Below are positions 29,467 through 41,629 of a stretch of DNA of 64,000 bases, in pieces. This DNA is from Alligator mississippiensis. Taxonomy: Eukaryota; Chordata; Crocodylia; Alligatoridae. The stretch covers positions 175,840,933 to 175,904,932 of the forward strand of contig NC_081824.1 of assembly GCF_030867095.1 (NCBI RefSeq), read 5' to 3'. The notes below the pieces were generated by a model that saw only the letters and a list, made by a program, of their open reading frames with translations, did no database searches and was not told the DNA's origin. Positions within the stretch are counted from its first letter, which is position 1; each line of letters opens with the position of its first letter. The position numbers were made by a program, and so were the translations under genes.

Positions 29467-30102
29467 CAGGGGCGGATCCAAAGGGGGTGCACAGGTGCAG
29501 CTGCATTCCTCCCTTTTCTTGCCCCCTGTTTCTGACCATGTGGTAGGACCAGCAGCTGGGGACTTCTTTTAAGTCCCCAAAGAAGGCAACTCCCTTCCCC
29601 TCTATCCCCTCCCTCCCTTGCCTATTTGCCACTTTCCCTGCTGTCCTGGAGGCCTGGGAAACTCCAGTGTTATTTTGGCTGGGTTCTGCGGGGCTGGGCT
29701 CAGCCTAAGATGGATGGGCTCCCCTTCCCACTGGCCTGGGAGTAGGCATAGGGAGGGGGAAGCCACCACTGCCATTGTCCCAGACTGAGCCCAGCCCTGG
29801 TGCTTCCTGGCTGGACTGGCTCTGGAGCTCCCCTTGCCCCCAAGACTGGGGACAACAGCAGCAGTGGGTAGGGGATGAGAGAAGAGGAGAGGGGTTATGC
29901 CTCTGGGTGGCAGGGGAGGGGGGATTTTTACCTGCTTTGGGGACTTAAAAAAGCCCCTAGATGCTGCTCCCATGACACTGTCTGCCCTGGTGTAGGGGCA
30001 GGGGAGAAGGTTGGGAAAGGAGCACCAGTCACTACTACAGCTCCCCCCCCCCACCCCCCCCTCCCCCAACTTGCAAAATCCTGAAATCCTGGATCCCTTT
30101 TG
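29467..30102. mobile_element. hAT-like non-autonomous element (GGCGGATCC family)
   Basis: Begins CAGGGGCGGATCCAAAGG and ends in a weak inverted match (GGATCCCTTTTG). The flanks GTTTATAG (29459-29466) and GTTTGTAG (30103-30110) are 7/8 identical, an 8-bp hAT-type duplication. The inside is GC-rich and shares the tract GGGGACTTAAAAAAGCCCCT and ACCAGTCAC with the copies at 44015 and 48383. Confidence 0.7.
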
Positions 30103-30110
30103 GTTTGTAG

Positions 30111-31410
30111 GAACCTAGCTTCAGCTCCAAAGCAAAGTTGCCTCTTGCTTTCTGCAGATGTTCGATGGTCATGAGACTTTACCTTGAGCAGTAATTTGAT
30201 GTTTAGTATAAGGCTGTAGCATGGAGGGATAACTTGAATATACTTCATCAGCTTTGACAGCACCAGCTTTGTGCTTTTTATCTCTGCAGGAGCAGAAAGG
30301 TGCTGTAGATTTGCTGTAATCAATGGAAAAAATGAGTTCCATGCTACCTTGTAACGGAAGTTGAGTGGCAAGTAGAGCTGGGGTAGGAGTATGGAGGGAA
30401 AGGACAGCATCCAGAACAGTGATGTTTCCATTGCCACATGGGAAGGATGTAACAGAGGAAAAATGTGAGTTGCATCAGATGCAGTGAAACGGAACATTTG
30501 AGGCATTCTTATAATAGCATCTTATGGCCCTGCTCCCAGTGATGTCAGTGACCCAATTCCCATTAGTTTCATGTCACCACCAGCAAGTTGCTTGACTTCA
30601 GTTGTGACACTTGGTTGGTCACCACATTTTTTCCTTGCCTTATTTCTTGACTTTTGATGACTCAATAATGACCTCATTCAGCAAGATAATGTGGCCACTT
30701 CTACCATCAGGGAACAGGCAAGTTGGAGCACTGGTTTGTGTGGAAGGTTGAGATTTAGGAAGATTTCCTATGAAATTTTTAGAGCAGTGAGCACCAAAGC
30801 CCTCCCAAAACGTTGTGTCCCTGATGGAGACAGGGCAGGGTCTTGAAAACAGATCTTGCTACCTTCCGGTTCCAAGCAAACATACCTCTTTTCCCCTTTT
30901 CCCGTTATCATATTTGGACGCCTCAGTACTGTAGGTTGAAATCTACTCCTGGGGCTGGCTAAGTGAGGTCAAACAGATAAGGAGGAAGCTGGGAGGAGGT
31001 CATAATGGAAGGGAGGAATGTAAACTGTTCAGCCTGCTGGAGGGGGAGTCTAAGATTGCTCCTCATTTCACATGCTTGTACCACAGATAAGCACTCGGGC
31101 AGGGAGACAGGACTTGTGGGATGTTATCTACACACAATCCCCCTTCAGCAATTCCAGTGACATTAGCTCCCTCTGTCTCCCCTTCAAAGTAAGCCCCATT
31201 TCCTGGTCTCCTACCCTCCTTCTCCCTTAGCCAGAGCTTGCTTTCCAGTTCCTCTAGAGAGGTAGATAAGGTCCTCTGTTCACAGTCCTACATACACAGA
31301 TCACAACCAGAACCCCTCACATGGACTAATATACAGCCCAGATACTGTTGTCCCTGTACCATTACCCATCTCTTTAAATATAAAAATGCTAAACTGTGAC
31401 TCCTAGACTT
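30111..31410. other. Intergenic, nothing recognised
   Basis: No coding signature or bounded repeat. Open frames are short and unsupported. Confidence 0.5.
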
Positions 31411-31426
31411 CAGGGAACCAAAGTAG

Positions 31427-31601
31427 GGGTTTAGGTTGTAGCCGTGTTGGTCTAAGGATATAGGCACCTTGTCTGCCTATGTCCTTAGACCAACATGGCT
31501 ACAACCTAAACCCCTGCAACATGGAAGATATCGAATTCAGCCGTCTGAAATGGAAACTGTACAACATGAAAAAGAAAGAAGCCAGACTCAACAGCTTCAC
31601 C
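31427..31601 (+). mobile_element. Penelope-like insertion with inverted tail, 16-bp target duplication
   Basis: A 175-bp insert is flanked by perfect direct repeats CAGGGAACCAAAGTAG (31411-31426 and 31602-31617), a target-primed retroposition signature. Its start folds into a near-perfect hairpin: 42-bp arms at 31425-31466 and 31474-31515, two mismatches, 7-nt loop. The arms contain GTAGCCGTGTTGGTCTAAGG, the same terminal motif as the fragment at 3799. After the hairpin comes an open stretch with the residues MEDIEFSRLKWKLYNMKKKE, possibly the start of the element's ORF before truncation. Assignment to Penelope is inferred from the inverted tail, shared motif and truncation. Confidence 0.6.
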
Positions 31602-31617
31602 CAGGGAACCAAAGTAG

Positions 31618-34600
31618 TCATTCCCATTAATAAAATGAGTGTTTATGCTGATGGAATGGGCGTCCACAAAAGGAGGGTTTTTTAGGGCAAAATGAAGTCT
31701 GTGTCAGTTCTGCTCTTTTGAGTTACTGAATCCCCCATTTGTCTGTTCCTGGTACAGATGCTCTTCTGTGGTCAGGAAAGTACTTTCACTTAACACAAGT
31801 GGAGGCTGTTTAAGCTGTGTTAAGTTCAATCATTTTAAGATGCTGTTTAACTTGGTGTAACTGAGGCTAAGGCAGTAGATGCCACCCATGGGCTGAGAAG
31901 TACAGCTGCTGGTTTCCAAAGGATGAGCATCAGCAATGATCAGCACCTGGGCCTCAAGCAGAAACCACCAGGCACTCTGGACCCTTGTCTCAGGCTTTCT
32001 GACAAAGGCTTGTTTAGAGTCTGGGAAGGACTAAAACCTACCCCTCACCTGTATTTGCAGGGAATCGACTACAAAATGCCAACTGCTTTTTGTAGCTTCT
32101 AACAGCCACTGTGGTTAAAGACCTGCTCAGGGCCTGGCAAGGCAACAGCCACATAGGAGAGGAAGGGAACTATTGTGGGGAAGCTGTGGAGTCCCACGGC
32201 TCTCCCAAGTTGCATGCACATGGTGGGGTTTAGGGAGTAACTTCCTGCCTGTTCCACAGAGGCGGGAGGTCCGGTTTCTTTCCTCTGAACATGCTGATGC
32301 TGAAGGAATTCTGGGGACTAAAGCAGGCAGTTTTTGGCCTCTGTTGAGGGTACATCATGTACAAGGCATGCTCAGGATCTAACCAGGCTCTTTTTTTCTG
32401 CCATTGTCAGCATTGTGGATTCTGCCAGCTCTTCTGCCATAAAGAAATTCAGCCTGTAACTAGGTAATCCTAACTTTCCCAGATTTTTGTTTTGTTTTGG
32501 TTTTTTTTGTGTTCCCCTTTTGGATCCATCATGTGCTTTCACCTCTTCTCATGCTGTTGCTGCTGCTGTCCCACACCCATGGGACCTGCAGCTGCTCTGC
32601 AGGTGTATTTCTTGGCCTGGCAAGTGGGTGCGTAGCAGAATCACTCCCATCGTGTGACCGGCTGAAGGAGTGAGCTCCCTCACCTGATGCCTTGGAGGAG
32701 AAAGCTGGTGCTGAGCATCTATTTCAACTGCTCTGCCTGCCCAGCAGGACCAAGGGTGCCCCTTGACTGAATCAGCAGAGAGCACAGAAGAGCAGAGAAG
32801 AAAAGGGGTGGAGCTGACTGGCCGGGATGGGCTATTGCCGCTTCCTCCAGACAGTTTCTTTAGGAATCTTGTTGGATTAGGGTTCATGAGGGTTGGGTGG
32901 GAGAGGCACTGCATGCCCAGACTGGGCGAGAGGACCAGCAGAGATTCACGCAGCGCTTCCTGGAGCTCCCCAGGACGCAGAGGAAGTGTGTCTTCTGCAA
33001 CACCAAATTCAGGAGCATGCACCCTACACTCCCCTTTGTGGCTAACCAGTTCTGCTGGCTGGTGCAGGCAGAGGTGTGCCATGGAGCCAACCCTGCCCTG
33101 GGGCAATCCCAGGGACTGCAATTTTAGATGCCACTCTGCATACAGCAGGGGTGGAGGGAATGCAAACAGCCAAGGGGCATTGTTGCCCTCCCACTGCAGG
33201 TTTCTGCAGAGCTGAGATGCCCAGAGTTAAAGCAGAAGCGTCAGTGTAAATCTCCTCCACAAAAACCAGTTCCTAAGCATGGCCAGATTCATTTTCTGTA
33301 AGGACTTTACAGACCAAGGGGTCACCTCTGACAAGAAGTGAAAAGGAACAGTGATAGGGGCCTAGGGAGGAAGCCAGGCCTTGGAAATGACTGGATGTTA
33401 CAGGTCCATGCTTAAGGATATTGCCTATTTAATAAGGTAAAAAAAATTAATAATGCGCTGTGCTCCTTCCATTGTTTCAGCAAGATCCAGGGGTATGTTT
33501 GAAGCAGAGGGAGAGCATGTATGGGTGTATTTACCCACCTATTGTATCTGGCTCAGAAAACCATTTGGGCTATAGACTTCCAGCCAGACTATAATCAGGA
33601 CTGGCAGATACAGCGTATATCCCATCTCCCTAGGAGGTGATGCTGTCCTGTTCCATATCACCGAGAGAACCGAGGCAGGGATTATGTGTTCCTCCACATT
33701 CAGAAGGAGCAAGAACATGTTCATTGACATTGCAAGCCAAATACAGTGTAAATCCTTCACCACACCTTTTACGGCAAGTTGGTCAGGAGATCCTGCACAC
33801 TGCAGCTTCCTTCACTGCACAACCCCGATGCATCCCCAGAACACCACCCACTTGGAGCACTGAGTGAAGTAGGGGGGTTCTCTGGAAAAAATAGTATTAT
33901 GGTTACGTAATTAAAGATTACACCATCATACCTAATTGGGACGACTGGGAGAAATTGGCTGAGAGAGGCAGCCAAGAGCTGAGTTAGTGTGTTTTTCAGT
34001 CCAAAGCTCCTTAACAGTAATTAATCCTTAAATGTCCAATTGTTCAGAGTTCAAGGAAACACCTCCTCCTACTGTACTTTGTGTTCCTGTTAAGCAAGGA
34101 GCCACGGCTGGGCGTGTGCCCTCATTCTGTAAGAGCGACACGCCTAGGGGTGTTGTTAAGAACTAGACCGAAGGTTGAGTATAATTATTAACCACTTAAG
34201 AGTTCCCAGTGTTGCACAATAAACCCTGGGCCTCTTTGCAAGTGTACATTTGCTTGGCTCTTTTCAATAGCAATACAGAGTCTACATGCATGCATTCTAG
34301 CAAAGCATTATTTGCTCCCCTTATAAGGAAGCTCAAGACACAAGGCTGGAATTCATTAGTAAAGAAGAAAAAAATTAAATAGGTGAAGCCAAATCCTTGT
34401 TTTGTATGAAACAGTGTGGATCCTGGGAAGTCAGTACAGCTAGGATTATTCACATCAGCAGGGGAGCCAGGGATTCATATTTCTTGGGAAATTATGATAC
34501 AGAAAAAATGCAGGTTTGGAATGGTAAATGAATTGCAGTGTGCCACCTCCTTTGGCATCATTTACCATGGTGGAGCCTTTCTCTATGAGCCATCTGGACA

Positions 34601-35125
34601 GCAGTGTCTGGGAGACTGGCAGTTTCAAGTCACACTGCTCTGACTGCTGGAAGTGGGGAGGGCATAGGGAAGGGTTTTTTTGACAAGAAGGCATAGTGGC
34701 TGTCGATGCTTTCAGAGAAGCCGAGCCAAGTTGCAGCATCAGTCACTCAGAGAGGAAGGAACCGTGTGTCAGATCATTTATTTGCTCAGAGGTAACATCA
34801 GATTTCTACCCTGCTTCCCAGGTGTGCGTGTGGCAGAGGCACAGCCAGCTAGAACAAACCACCCAAAGTCTGACCCAAAGTGACAAAGACATCAGCCAAG
34901 GAAATCAAATTCCAAGTAATTAAAAAAGCTCATGGCCCTGACATGCATGTTTTGGCAAGTAATTGATATGAAACTTCATTAACTCATACCAGCTCCCAGT
35001 GGTTCAAATAGACAAAATCTTTGCTATTGCAGTGAATAGCAGAGCTATTGACAGGAATCCAGGAACCAAGGGATCTGCCCCAGGATCACTGCTGGAGCCC
35101 AGGGACTAGAGTATTAGTATTTACG
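31618..35125. other. Intergenic, nothing recognised
   Basis: Several open frames of 60-190 codons overlap on opposite strands around 32.5-33.3 kb, with no domain, splice pattern or family match. I regard them as chance. No bounded repeats seen. Confidence 0.45.
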
Positions 35126-35350
35126 CATTAGCTGCATTACTGTAGTGCATAGAGACTCCAGCCAAGATTAAAACTCCATTGTGCTAGACATTGTACAAAC
35201 ACACAGCGAGAGAAAAAGCCCCTGCCCTAAAGACCTTACAATATAAATGAGTAAGACAGACAAAAAGGTGGGAGGGGAAACAGACAGAAAGCAAACAGCA
35301 GGGACAGAACCAGCCTTCAGGTTTCCTGAGTTCCCTGTTTGCTAGACCGC
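35126..35350 (+). mobile_element. L3/CR1-like ancient LINE 3' fragment
   Basis: CATTGTGCTAGACATTGTAC, CCCTGCCCTAAAGACCTTAC and GACAGACAAAAAGGTGGGAG are typical of the 3' end of the ancient L3 LINE. Diverged and non-coding. Confidence 0.65.
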
Positions 35351-36152
35351 ACTGTGCTCCCGAAGGAGTGAGCGCCGCAGTGCCTCTGAACTGCCTTCCC
35401 TACCCCTTCTGCATGCACACAGGGCAGGGGAGAGGGCAGGACCTGTGGTGGCTCCTCTGGGTTTGCCCATCCCTCACAGGGCCCCTAACTTTGAGGTCAA
35501 ACCTGAATTGGCAGGATCCATCCCTGAGCTAACAGTGTAATTTCTAAAAACCCTTCATTAGGGCATACACATCATTTTGGGGCCAAAGTACCTCCTTTAT
35601 CTTTCTACAATGGAGATAATCTCCAAAAGTCACAGGCACAGAGGGTCCTGGTATGTAAGCTGGACCCAAACAACTTGTGACCCTGGACTTCAGAGACTTG
35701 TGTTTATCCTGAACTAGATCCTAGACAGGTCTCCGGGTTCCTGGTTGGGCTGAAATCTTCCCACCCAGGCTTGTTTGATGGTAAGGGCAGGCAACTGTGA
35801 CTGAGGAATGACTCAGCATCAAAGCAGGCGCATTATAAATAGGCATGGCCTCAGCAAAAGACCCCTGTAAGCAACCGGGATGTTGCTCAGGAGAAGGAAA
35901 GCAGTTGCTCTAGCTCATGTGATCTCTTGTTTGTAGGCTGGAGTGAGGTAACAGAATCCCTCATGGAAAAGAAATGTGTGCTGTTGGGGAAAAGTGTCTG
36001 TTCAGAACATCAACTGTTGCCCCGACAAAGCTTGGTGGACAGGCCGTACCAGGCTAGCTGGAGGTGGGATGGGTGAGGAGGGGAGGGAAGCTGAGGGTAT
36101 GGCTATACTGAGTAAGCACTACAGCCTAGCATAGAAAGCCCAGCTAGTGGGG
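35351..36152. other. Intergenic, nothing recognised
   Basis: No gene or bounded repeat identified in this stretch. Confidence 0.45.
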
Positions 36153-36587
36153 CAGGGGTCAGCAACCCCTGGCACGCATGCCAGAGCACAGCATGGAAAG
36201 CCATTTTGCTCGTCATGCCACAGCCGGCCCCGGTTCTGGGCAGGCCCCTGCTGCCCGCCACAGAGCCTGGGCTGCTCGCAGCAGGCAGCGGGGAGGATGC
36301 AAGCCCCGCAGTGAGCAGCCCGGGCTCTGTGGTGGGCAGCAGGGGCCTGCCCAGAGTCCAGGCAGCTGCAAGGGGCTGCGCTGGAGTCCGGAGCCCAGCT
36401 CGCTGCTGGCGGCAGCTGCACACACCCCTCAGGGAGCATGGTGGGGAAGGAGCCAGGGCTGCACTGCCACAACACAGATCGAGCCCCTCATGGCCCCCCC
36501 ACCCCACCTGCCCCGACACGCCAACATCTTCCAAGCCCAGGTTGCAGGGGGTTTTGGCACTCGGCCCAAAAACGTTGTGTCCCCTTG
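36153..36587. mobile_element. hAT-like element with internal 45-bp inverted repeat
   Basis: The left end CAGGGGTCAGCAACCCCTGG and a decayed right end (reverse: CAAGGGGACACAACG) mark a hAT-type MITE. Flanking 8-mers match poorly. Inside, 36235-36279 and 36311-36355 are inverted copies with about three mismatches and a spacer of about 31 bp, forming a GC-rich hairpin. Long open frames here are a by-product of GC content. Confidence 0.6.
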
Positions 36588-37886
36588 TACTAAAGACAAT
36601 GCTGAAGCAGGGCTGATGGGTGGAGGGGACCACTTCTTCTCTGTGCCTCCCCTGCTCCTCCAGCTCTACTCAGTGGCCTTGTGGGAACACGGCAGGGAGG
36701 AGCCAGCCAGCGACTCCAGGCGGTAGGAAGAGCAGCACTGAAACGGGACCTTTGGACAGTCAAAGAACTTTCTGTTGTTTTGACGGTGCTTTCTCTGCCC
36801 TGTGCTGACTGCCAGCGATCACATCAAGCCTCCCTCTCCCTCAGTCTGCTTCAGTCTGGCTCCAAAGTCTGCTTCAGCCTGTTCCCCTCCCCTCTCTTCC
36901 CTTTTAGCTGAATCTCTCCTAACTAGCTCCTTGTTCTTCCCTCCTGAACCCCGCTACAAAAAGGTAGCAAATTAGTTCCACGGCCGCTGGGTGTTTACTC
37001 TGCCTGTGAACTGTACCCTTTCCCTTGGCCTGTGCCTCTCTTGTCTGTGTAGTTTGTAAACTCCCTGAGACAGGGATTGTCTGCTGTCCACCATGATGGG
37101 GCTGCGTGCTTGGCTGGCCCTTAGGCAATACTCTGCTAAACGTGATTTATAATAATGTTGCATAAGCCACCTGAGAGCCACTGGGGGCTGGGTGCAGGGT
37201 GGGCGGTGCTGCTCTAGCAGGAAGTCTCCTACATGATTTCCTCAAGGTAGACTTTTGCTTTACAAAAAATGCACAACAGGAGGGAGAGGTCAGAGTGACA
37301 GACCAGGCACCTGAAACACCTTGAGGTCTAGTCCACGCTCTGTTACTGACTCATTGACTTGCCATGAACAAGCCGCTTAACCTTTTTTGTGACTCAGTTC
37401 TTCCTTCTATCAACTTGGGAGTTATTACAGCCATTAATTAAGCCTCATACTTTGAGATCCTGGCTTGAAAGTTGCTGGACAGCAGTAGTGTTAAATTCAC
37501 TCAGTGCCTCTGGCTGAATCTGGACTGTGGGTGTCTTGGCCGGGCACATCTGGACCTGGCAGAGCCAGCTCAAATGGTGATGGGGCAAGCAGGGCTGTGT
37601 TGGCATAGCACTTTTTTTGCCTCTCTACTACTGATTGTCATGCCCAACAAGGCCCCATAGCCCTGAACTCTGGTGCATGTCTCACCCTGGCCATGTATCA
37701 CCCTGCCCTCAATATTCCTGACCCACCAGGAGCCCTGGGGATGTTGAACAGCTCTGTGAGCCATATGTTTGTTCCTACAAGCACAAAGTACCTGTCCTCA
37801 TTGTTTTAAATGACTAGAGAATATTAAAAGCTTGAGAGGAAAGAAGGGGAGAGGGGAACTTTTTTCCCCCACTGCTTGGTTTTCCA
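36588..37886. other. Intergenic with a possible MIR piece
   Basis: At about 37325-37430, GACTTGCCATGAACAAGCCG and CTTAACC followed by TGTGACTCAGTT resemble MIR. Otherwise nothing recognised. Confidence 0.45.
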
Positions 37887-38624
37887 GGCTAAGTACAGAC
37901 TGTTAAAAAGCCCGAGGCTGAATCAATTCAGTCTTTGCAGGTTAGTCTAAGCTACAAAGATTAAACTGAGAAACAACAGGACACACATTTACCTTTGATT
38001 CAAGAAATGCAGCCACATGCCTGCAGTGGCTCCGGCCAGAAGCCAGGAGGTGCTCAAGCATGGCTCTCTGGTATTTCCTCTTCCTGCTGCCCCTGAGGTC
38101 TCTGGGATTTGCAGTCCAGCATCACAGTAGCAGGACTCTGCAGGATTGCTCATTACTTCCTACTTCCAGGTGCCTCTGGGATTTGTAGCCCGCAGTCACA
38201 GACAGCTGTAACTTCAGTAAGTTTAGTAGGGCAGGGCAGCTCTGTACTCGAGGAAAAGTGGGGTTTAACCCCCTCCCTGGCCCCAGAGCCCAGCCAGGGT
38301 TTGCCTCAAGGGGCTAGTTGCTGCTTTTCTCTCCTTCCCCAACCCTCCTCTGCTGGAGCAGATAGCCCAGCCCAGCCCAGGGCTGGAAAGCATGCTGGAG
38401 GACTTTGATTTAACTTGAACCAGGAAGGGGTCTGGGACAGATGTTTCGTAAACCAGTTTGACCCAAATCAGTTAATTCTGATACTACATTCAACCAGATT
38501 TATCTTAAACAAGTTTCAAGCCATTTTAAAACTGGTTTATGTGTACTGAACTTCTGTTGTGTTACAGGTTTAAACCAGTTTCGGATTACTTAAACCGGTT
38601 TGTGTATAACTTCTCTCCCTAGCA
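37887..38624. mobile_element. Harbinger-like MITE, GGCTAGG family (copy 1)
   Basis: The left end GGCTAAGTACAGACTG pairs with the right end, reversed GCTAGGGAGAGAAG. CCA flanks both sides (37884-37886, 38625-38627), a 3-bp target duplication. The right half has repeated AAACCAGTTT/AAACTGGTTT tracts shared with the copies at 39725 and 47466. Confidence 0.7.
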
Positions 38625-39724
38625 CCAGTGATATTGGTGGCCAGCCTGGTGCAACCTGTGAATAAATGAACTCATTTACCCCTTCTTGCAGCAGACTGGC
38701 TATGACGTGTGTTGCTGCCTTAGTCATCAGGTAGCCATCAGTCATCTTTCCAGAAGCATGAGCAATAGGAGGGTAAAAATTCCACTGAATGGGGAAGTTT
38801 CAGAAAACAAGCTAGGATGTGTAGTGTCCCTGACTGTTAACATGAGAGCTGCATTTCATGACAGAAAGCAGCAAACAGGAACATCTAATCTGTCCCTAGA
38901 GGTACGTGCTCTGGGGCAGGGAAGAGCTGATGAGTTACCATAGAGAGGAAGCAGCTGGGTCTTCTGATGCAAGCAGTTTGTGTCAGAGACTGGAGTGTCT
39001 GTTTAAGGGAGTCAGAGAGGAAGGAGAGTTTGGTTCTGACTGTAGTAGTGGAGAGATTTCATTTTTTAACTTTAGGGTCTTCAACAAAGCCCTTAAACAG
39101 TTGCTTAGTTTTAAGCTTATGCTTAAGTTAAACCTGCTCTTAAGTGCTTTGCTGAGTGATGACGTACCTAAACCCTATTAAAAACTTGGCTGAGGTAGAG
39201 CTGAAATTAAGTTAGTGCTTGTAGAAATTAAAAGGTTGACAGGGTTGATGGCTCCTGAAAGTCCACAGCAAAGGTACCACATGGAGACTAATAATGTCCC
39301 TCAAGGATGACAGGGTGAGATTGATATTGTGGGGGCAGAGAAAGCAGCTCAATCCCCATCCTGTATTCAGAGAAAAAGATTCCTGAATCTAGCTCCAGCA
39401 GGGTTAGTGTGTTTGTGTGTGTGATCTCTCAGGTGTGCTGGTTTGTCCTATCTAGATGGCCATTCATGACCTGAAAGCACTTTGTCAAGCTGTCATTACG
39501 AGTCACCTTGAAACTAGCGGTGGGCCTCACTGTTTATCCAGCGATATGTTTTCTCTCTCATTACAGAGAGGTGGAGGCTCTGTTCAGGTGAGACCAAATC
39601 CAAACCACTACTGGCTTAAGTACCCTAACCCTGATATACTCCTGTCCCGTATCGGGTATGTGTGTTCCCCCTGCACTGTCTGAACTTTGACCTGTACTGT
39701 TCCATGCAGATCATTGTCCTCTTG
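38625..39724. other. Intergenic, nothing recognised
   Basis: No exon or bounded repeat identified. Confidence 0.45.
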
Positions 39725-41383
39725 GGCTAGGGACAGACATTTAAAAAGCTGGAGTCTGAATTGATTCAATCTTTGCAGCTTAGTCTAACCTGCCTAGGTT
39801 GAACTGATTTGTAACAGCACAGGCATTCCTTGTGGACTGAGAAAATGCAGAGACATGCCTGCAGCTGCTCAGGCCAGGCATCAGGGGTCACTAGAGTGCG
39901 CAGGGAAGCTGTGCTAGGGGGGCATGGCCAGTCCGAGCAGTAGCCTTGGCTGAGCTGGCCAGAGAGGGCTTTAATTTCTCCCACCCTGTCCCACTGGCAG
40001 GGACCTGAGCCAGGTCTGTTGGGTGCTCCCCCCTCACTGCTGCAGTGGCAGGGCTGGGTATGGCTAGATGCTGGCCAGCATGGCCTCCTGAGGCAGAGGG
40101 GGCAGGGAGGGGGGTTATTCCTCCCTCTATCCCCCTGGCCCTGGGGGACTGCAGCCAGGTCTTCCTGCCCTGGCTGCTGCCGCTCGCTCCCTGCTTGGGG
40201 AAAACGGTGGAATAAGCCCCCTCTGCTGGACATTGGAGGGAGGGGGAATAACCTCCGTCCCTGCACCCCACCTAAGGGGCCCTGCCAGCTGGCGTCTGGC
40301 TGTGCCCCTGCCTGGCTTCTGCAGTGGCAAGGGGGCAGGGCCTTTGATGGGGGCAGCAGCCCCTGTCATAGTGTCAGGGAGTGCAAGTCCCTTCCTGGCT
40401 GGGGACCCCTGCTGCGGGATGGGCAGAGCTGCTGCAGACTGAGCAGCAGCACCAGGGCTTGGAGGGGGCCAGAGCCCTCCAAGCCCCTCCTCCCCCAGTG
40501 CTGCTGCTCCCGTGGTCTGCAGCAGCTTTCCCTGCCAGGAAGAGACTCGCACTTGGGGAAACCATGACAGACGCTGCTGCCCCTGTCGTGGTTGCTCCCC
40601 CCTCACTGCTCCAGTGGCTGGGCAGTGGTGGGGCCAGATGCTGGCCAGCAGGGCCCTTTAGGCGGGGGGCAGGGAATGGGGTTATTTCCCTCTCTGCTCC
40701 CGGGGCACTGCAGCAGGGTCTGCCTGCCCTGACTGCTGCCGCCGCTTGCTCTGTGCCCAGGACAAGCAGCAGAATAAAGCCCTTCCTGCCTCCCTCCCTC
40801 CAGCATCCAGTGCAGGGGACTTATTCTGCTGCTTGCCCTGGGCACAGAGTGAGTGGTAGCAGTGGCTGGAGTGGGAAAACCCTGCTGCAGTGTCCCAAGA
40901 GCAGTAGAGGTAGAGCGGGGAATAACTCTCTCCCTGTCCCCTCTATCCCAGGGGCCATGCTGGCTGGCATTTGGAGCAGTGAGAGGGGGAGCGCCCAGCA
41001 GACCCAGCTCAGGTCCCTGCTGGTGGGACAGGGAGGGGGGAATTAAAACCTTCTCTGGCCAGACCCCTGCCTCTGCTTGTCCCTGCTTGGCTGGGACGGG
41101 GCCAGCCCTGCTCGGCTGGAGCAGAGAGCCCAGCCCAGAGATCATGCTGGGATTTTGGTGGACTCTGGTTTAAGTTAAGCCAGGAAGGGGTCTGGGACAG
41201 TCATTGCATAAACCAGTTTGAGCCGAATCGGTTAAGTCTGATACTACATTCAACCAGGTTTATCTCAAACCGGTTTCGGCCATTTTGAAACTGGTTTACG
41301 TGCACTGAATGTCTGTTCTGTTACAGGTTTAAATCAGTTTCTGATCGCTTAAACTGGTTTATGTGTAATGTCTGTCCCTAGCC
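39725..41383. mobile_element. Long GC-rich foldback member of the GGCTAGG MITE family (copy 2)
   Basis: Near-perfect terminal repeats GGCTAGGGACAGACATT and AATGTCTGTCCCTAGCC. At 1659 bp it is more than twice copy 1 and nearly seven times the 246-bp copy 3, because of a GC-rich inside made of direct and inverted copies. The block at about 39960-40260 is inverted relative to about 40840-41060, and a related block at about 40590-40760 is direct. A hairpin with arms containing CAAGCAGCAGAATAA lies at about 40750-40850. Multiple overlapping frames on both strands arise from this structure and are not genes. Confidence 0.75.
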
Positions 41384-41439
41384 TTTATAATAGTCATTAC
41401 ATATTGGAAGCTGCTTATCAAGTGCCCTCTCGGTCTTCT

Positions 41440-41625
41440 CTTTTCTAGGAAAAATAAACCCAAATCTTTGAAATTTTCTCATTTGTCTTATTTTCTAAAC
41501 CCCCTACCACTCCTGTTCCTCACCTCTGGATTGTCCCCAATTAATCTACATCTTTTTCAAAGTGCAGTGACCAAACCTGGATGCAGTACTCCAGCCAGGG
41601 CCTCCCCAGCACCAAATAATTCCCT
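41440..41625 (-). mobile_element. CR1 LINE fragment
   Basis: CAAAGTGCAGTGACCAAACC and TGGATGCAGTACTCCAGCCA are antisense CR1 ORF2 sequence. It mirrors the sense fragment at 42495-42655, giving an inverted CR1 pair about 0.9 kb apart. Confidence 0.75.
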
Positions 41626-41629
41626 CTGG

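Noticed and set aside
32549..33260. Overlapping frames up to 190 codons on both strands, considered as an exon of the next gene (PLB1 follows FOSL2 in mammals)
   Set aside because: No phospholipase or GDSL-type motif and no plausible splice sites flanking a conserved block.
40019..41173. Several GC-rich frames of 100-220 codons on both strands
   Set aside because: They arise from direct and inverted copies inside a foldback transposon and mirror one another.
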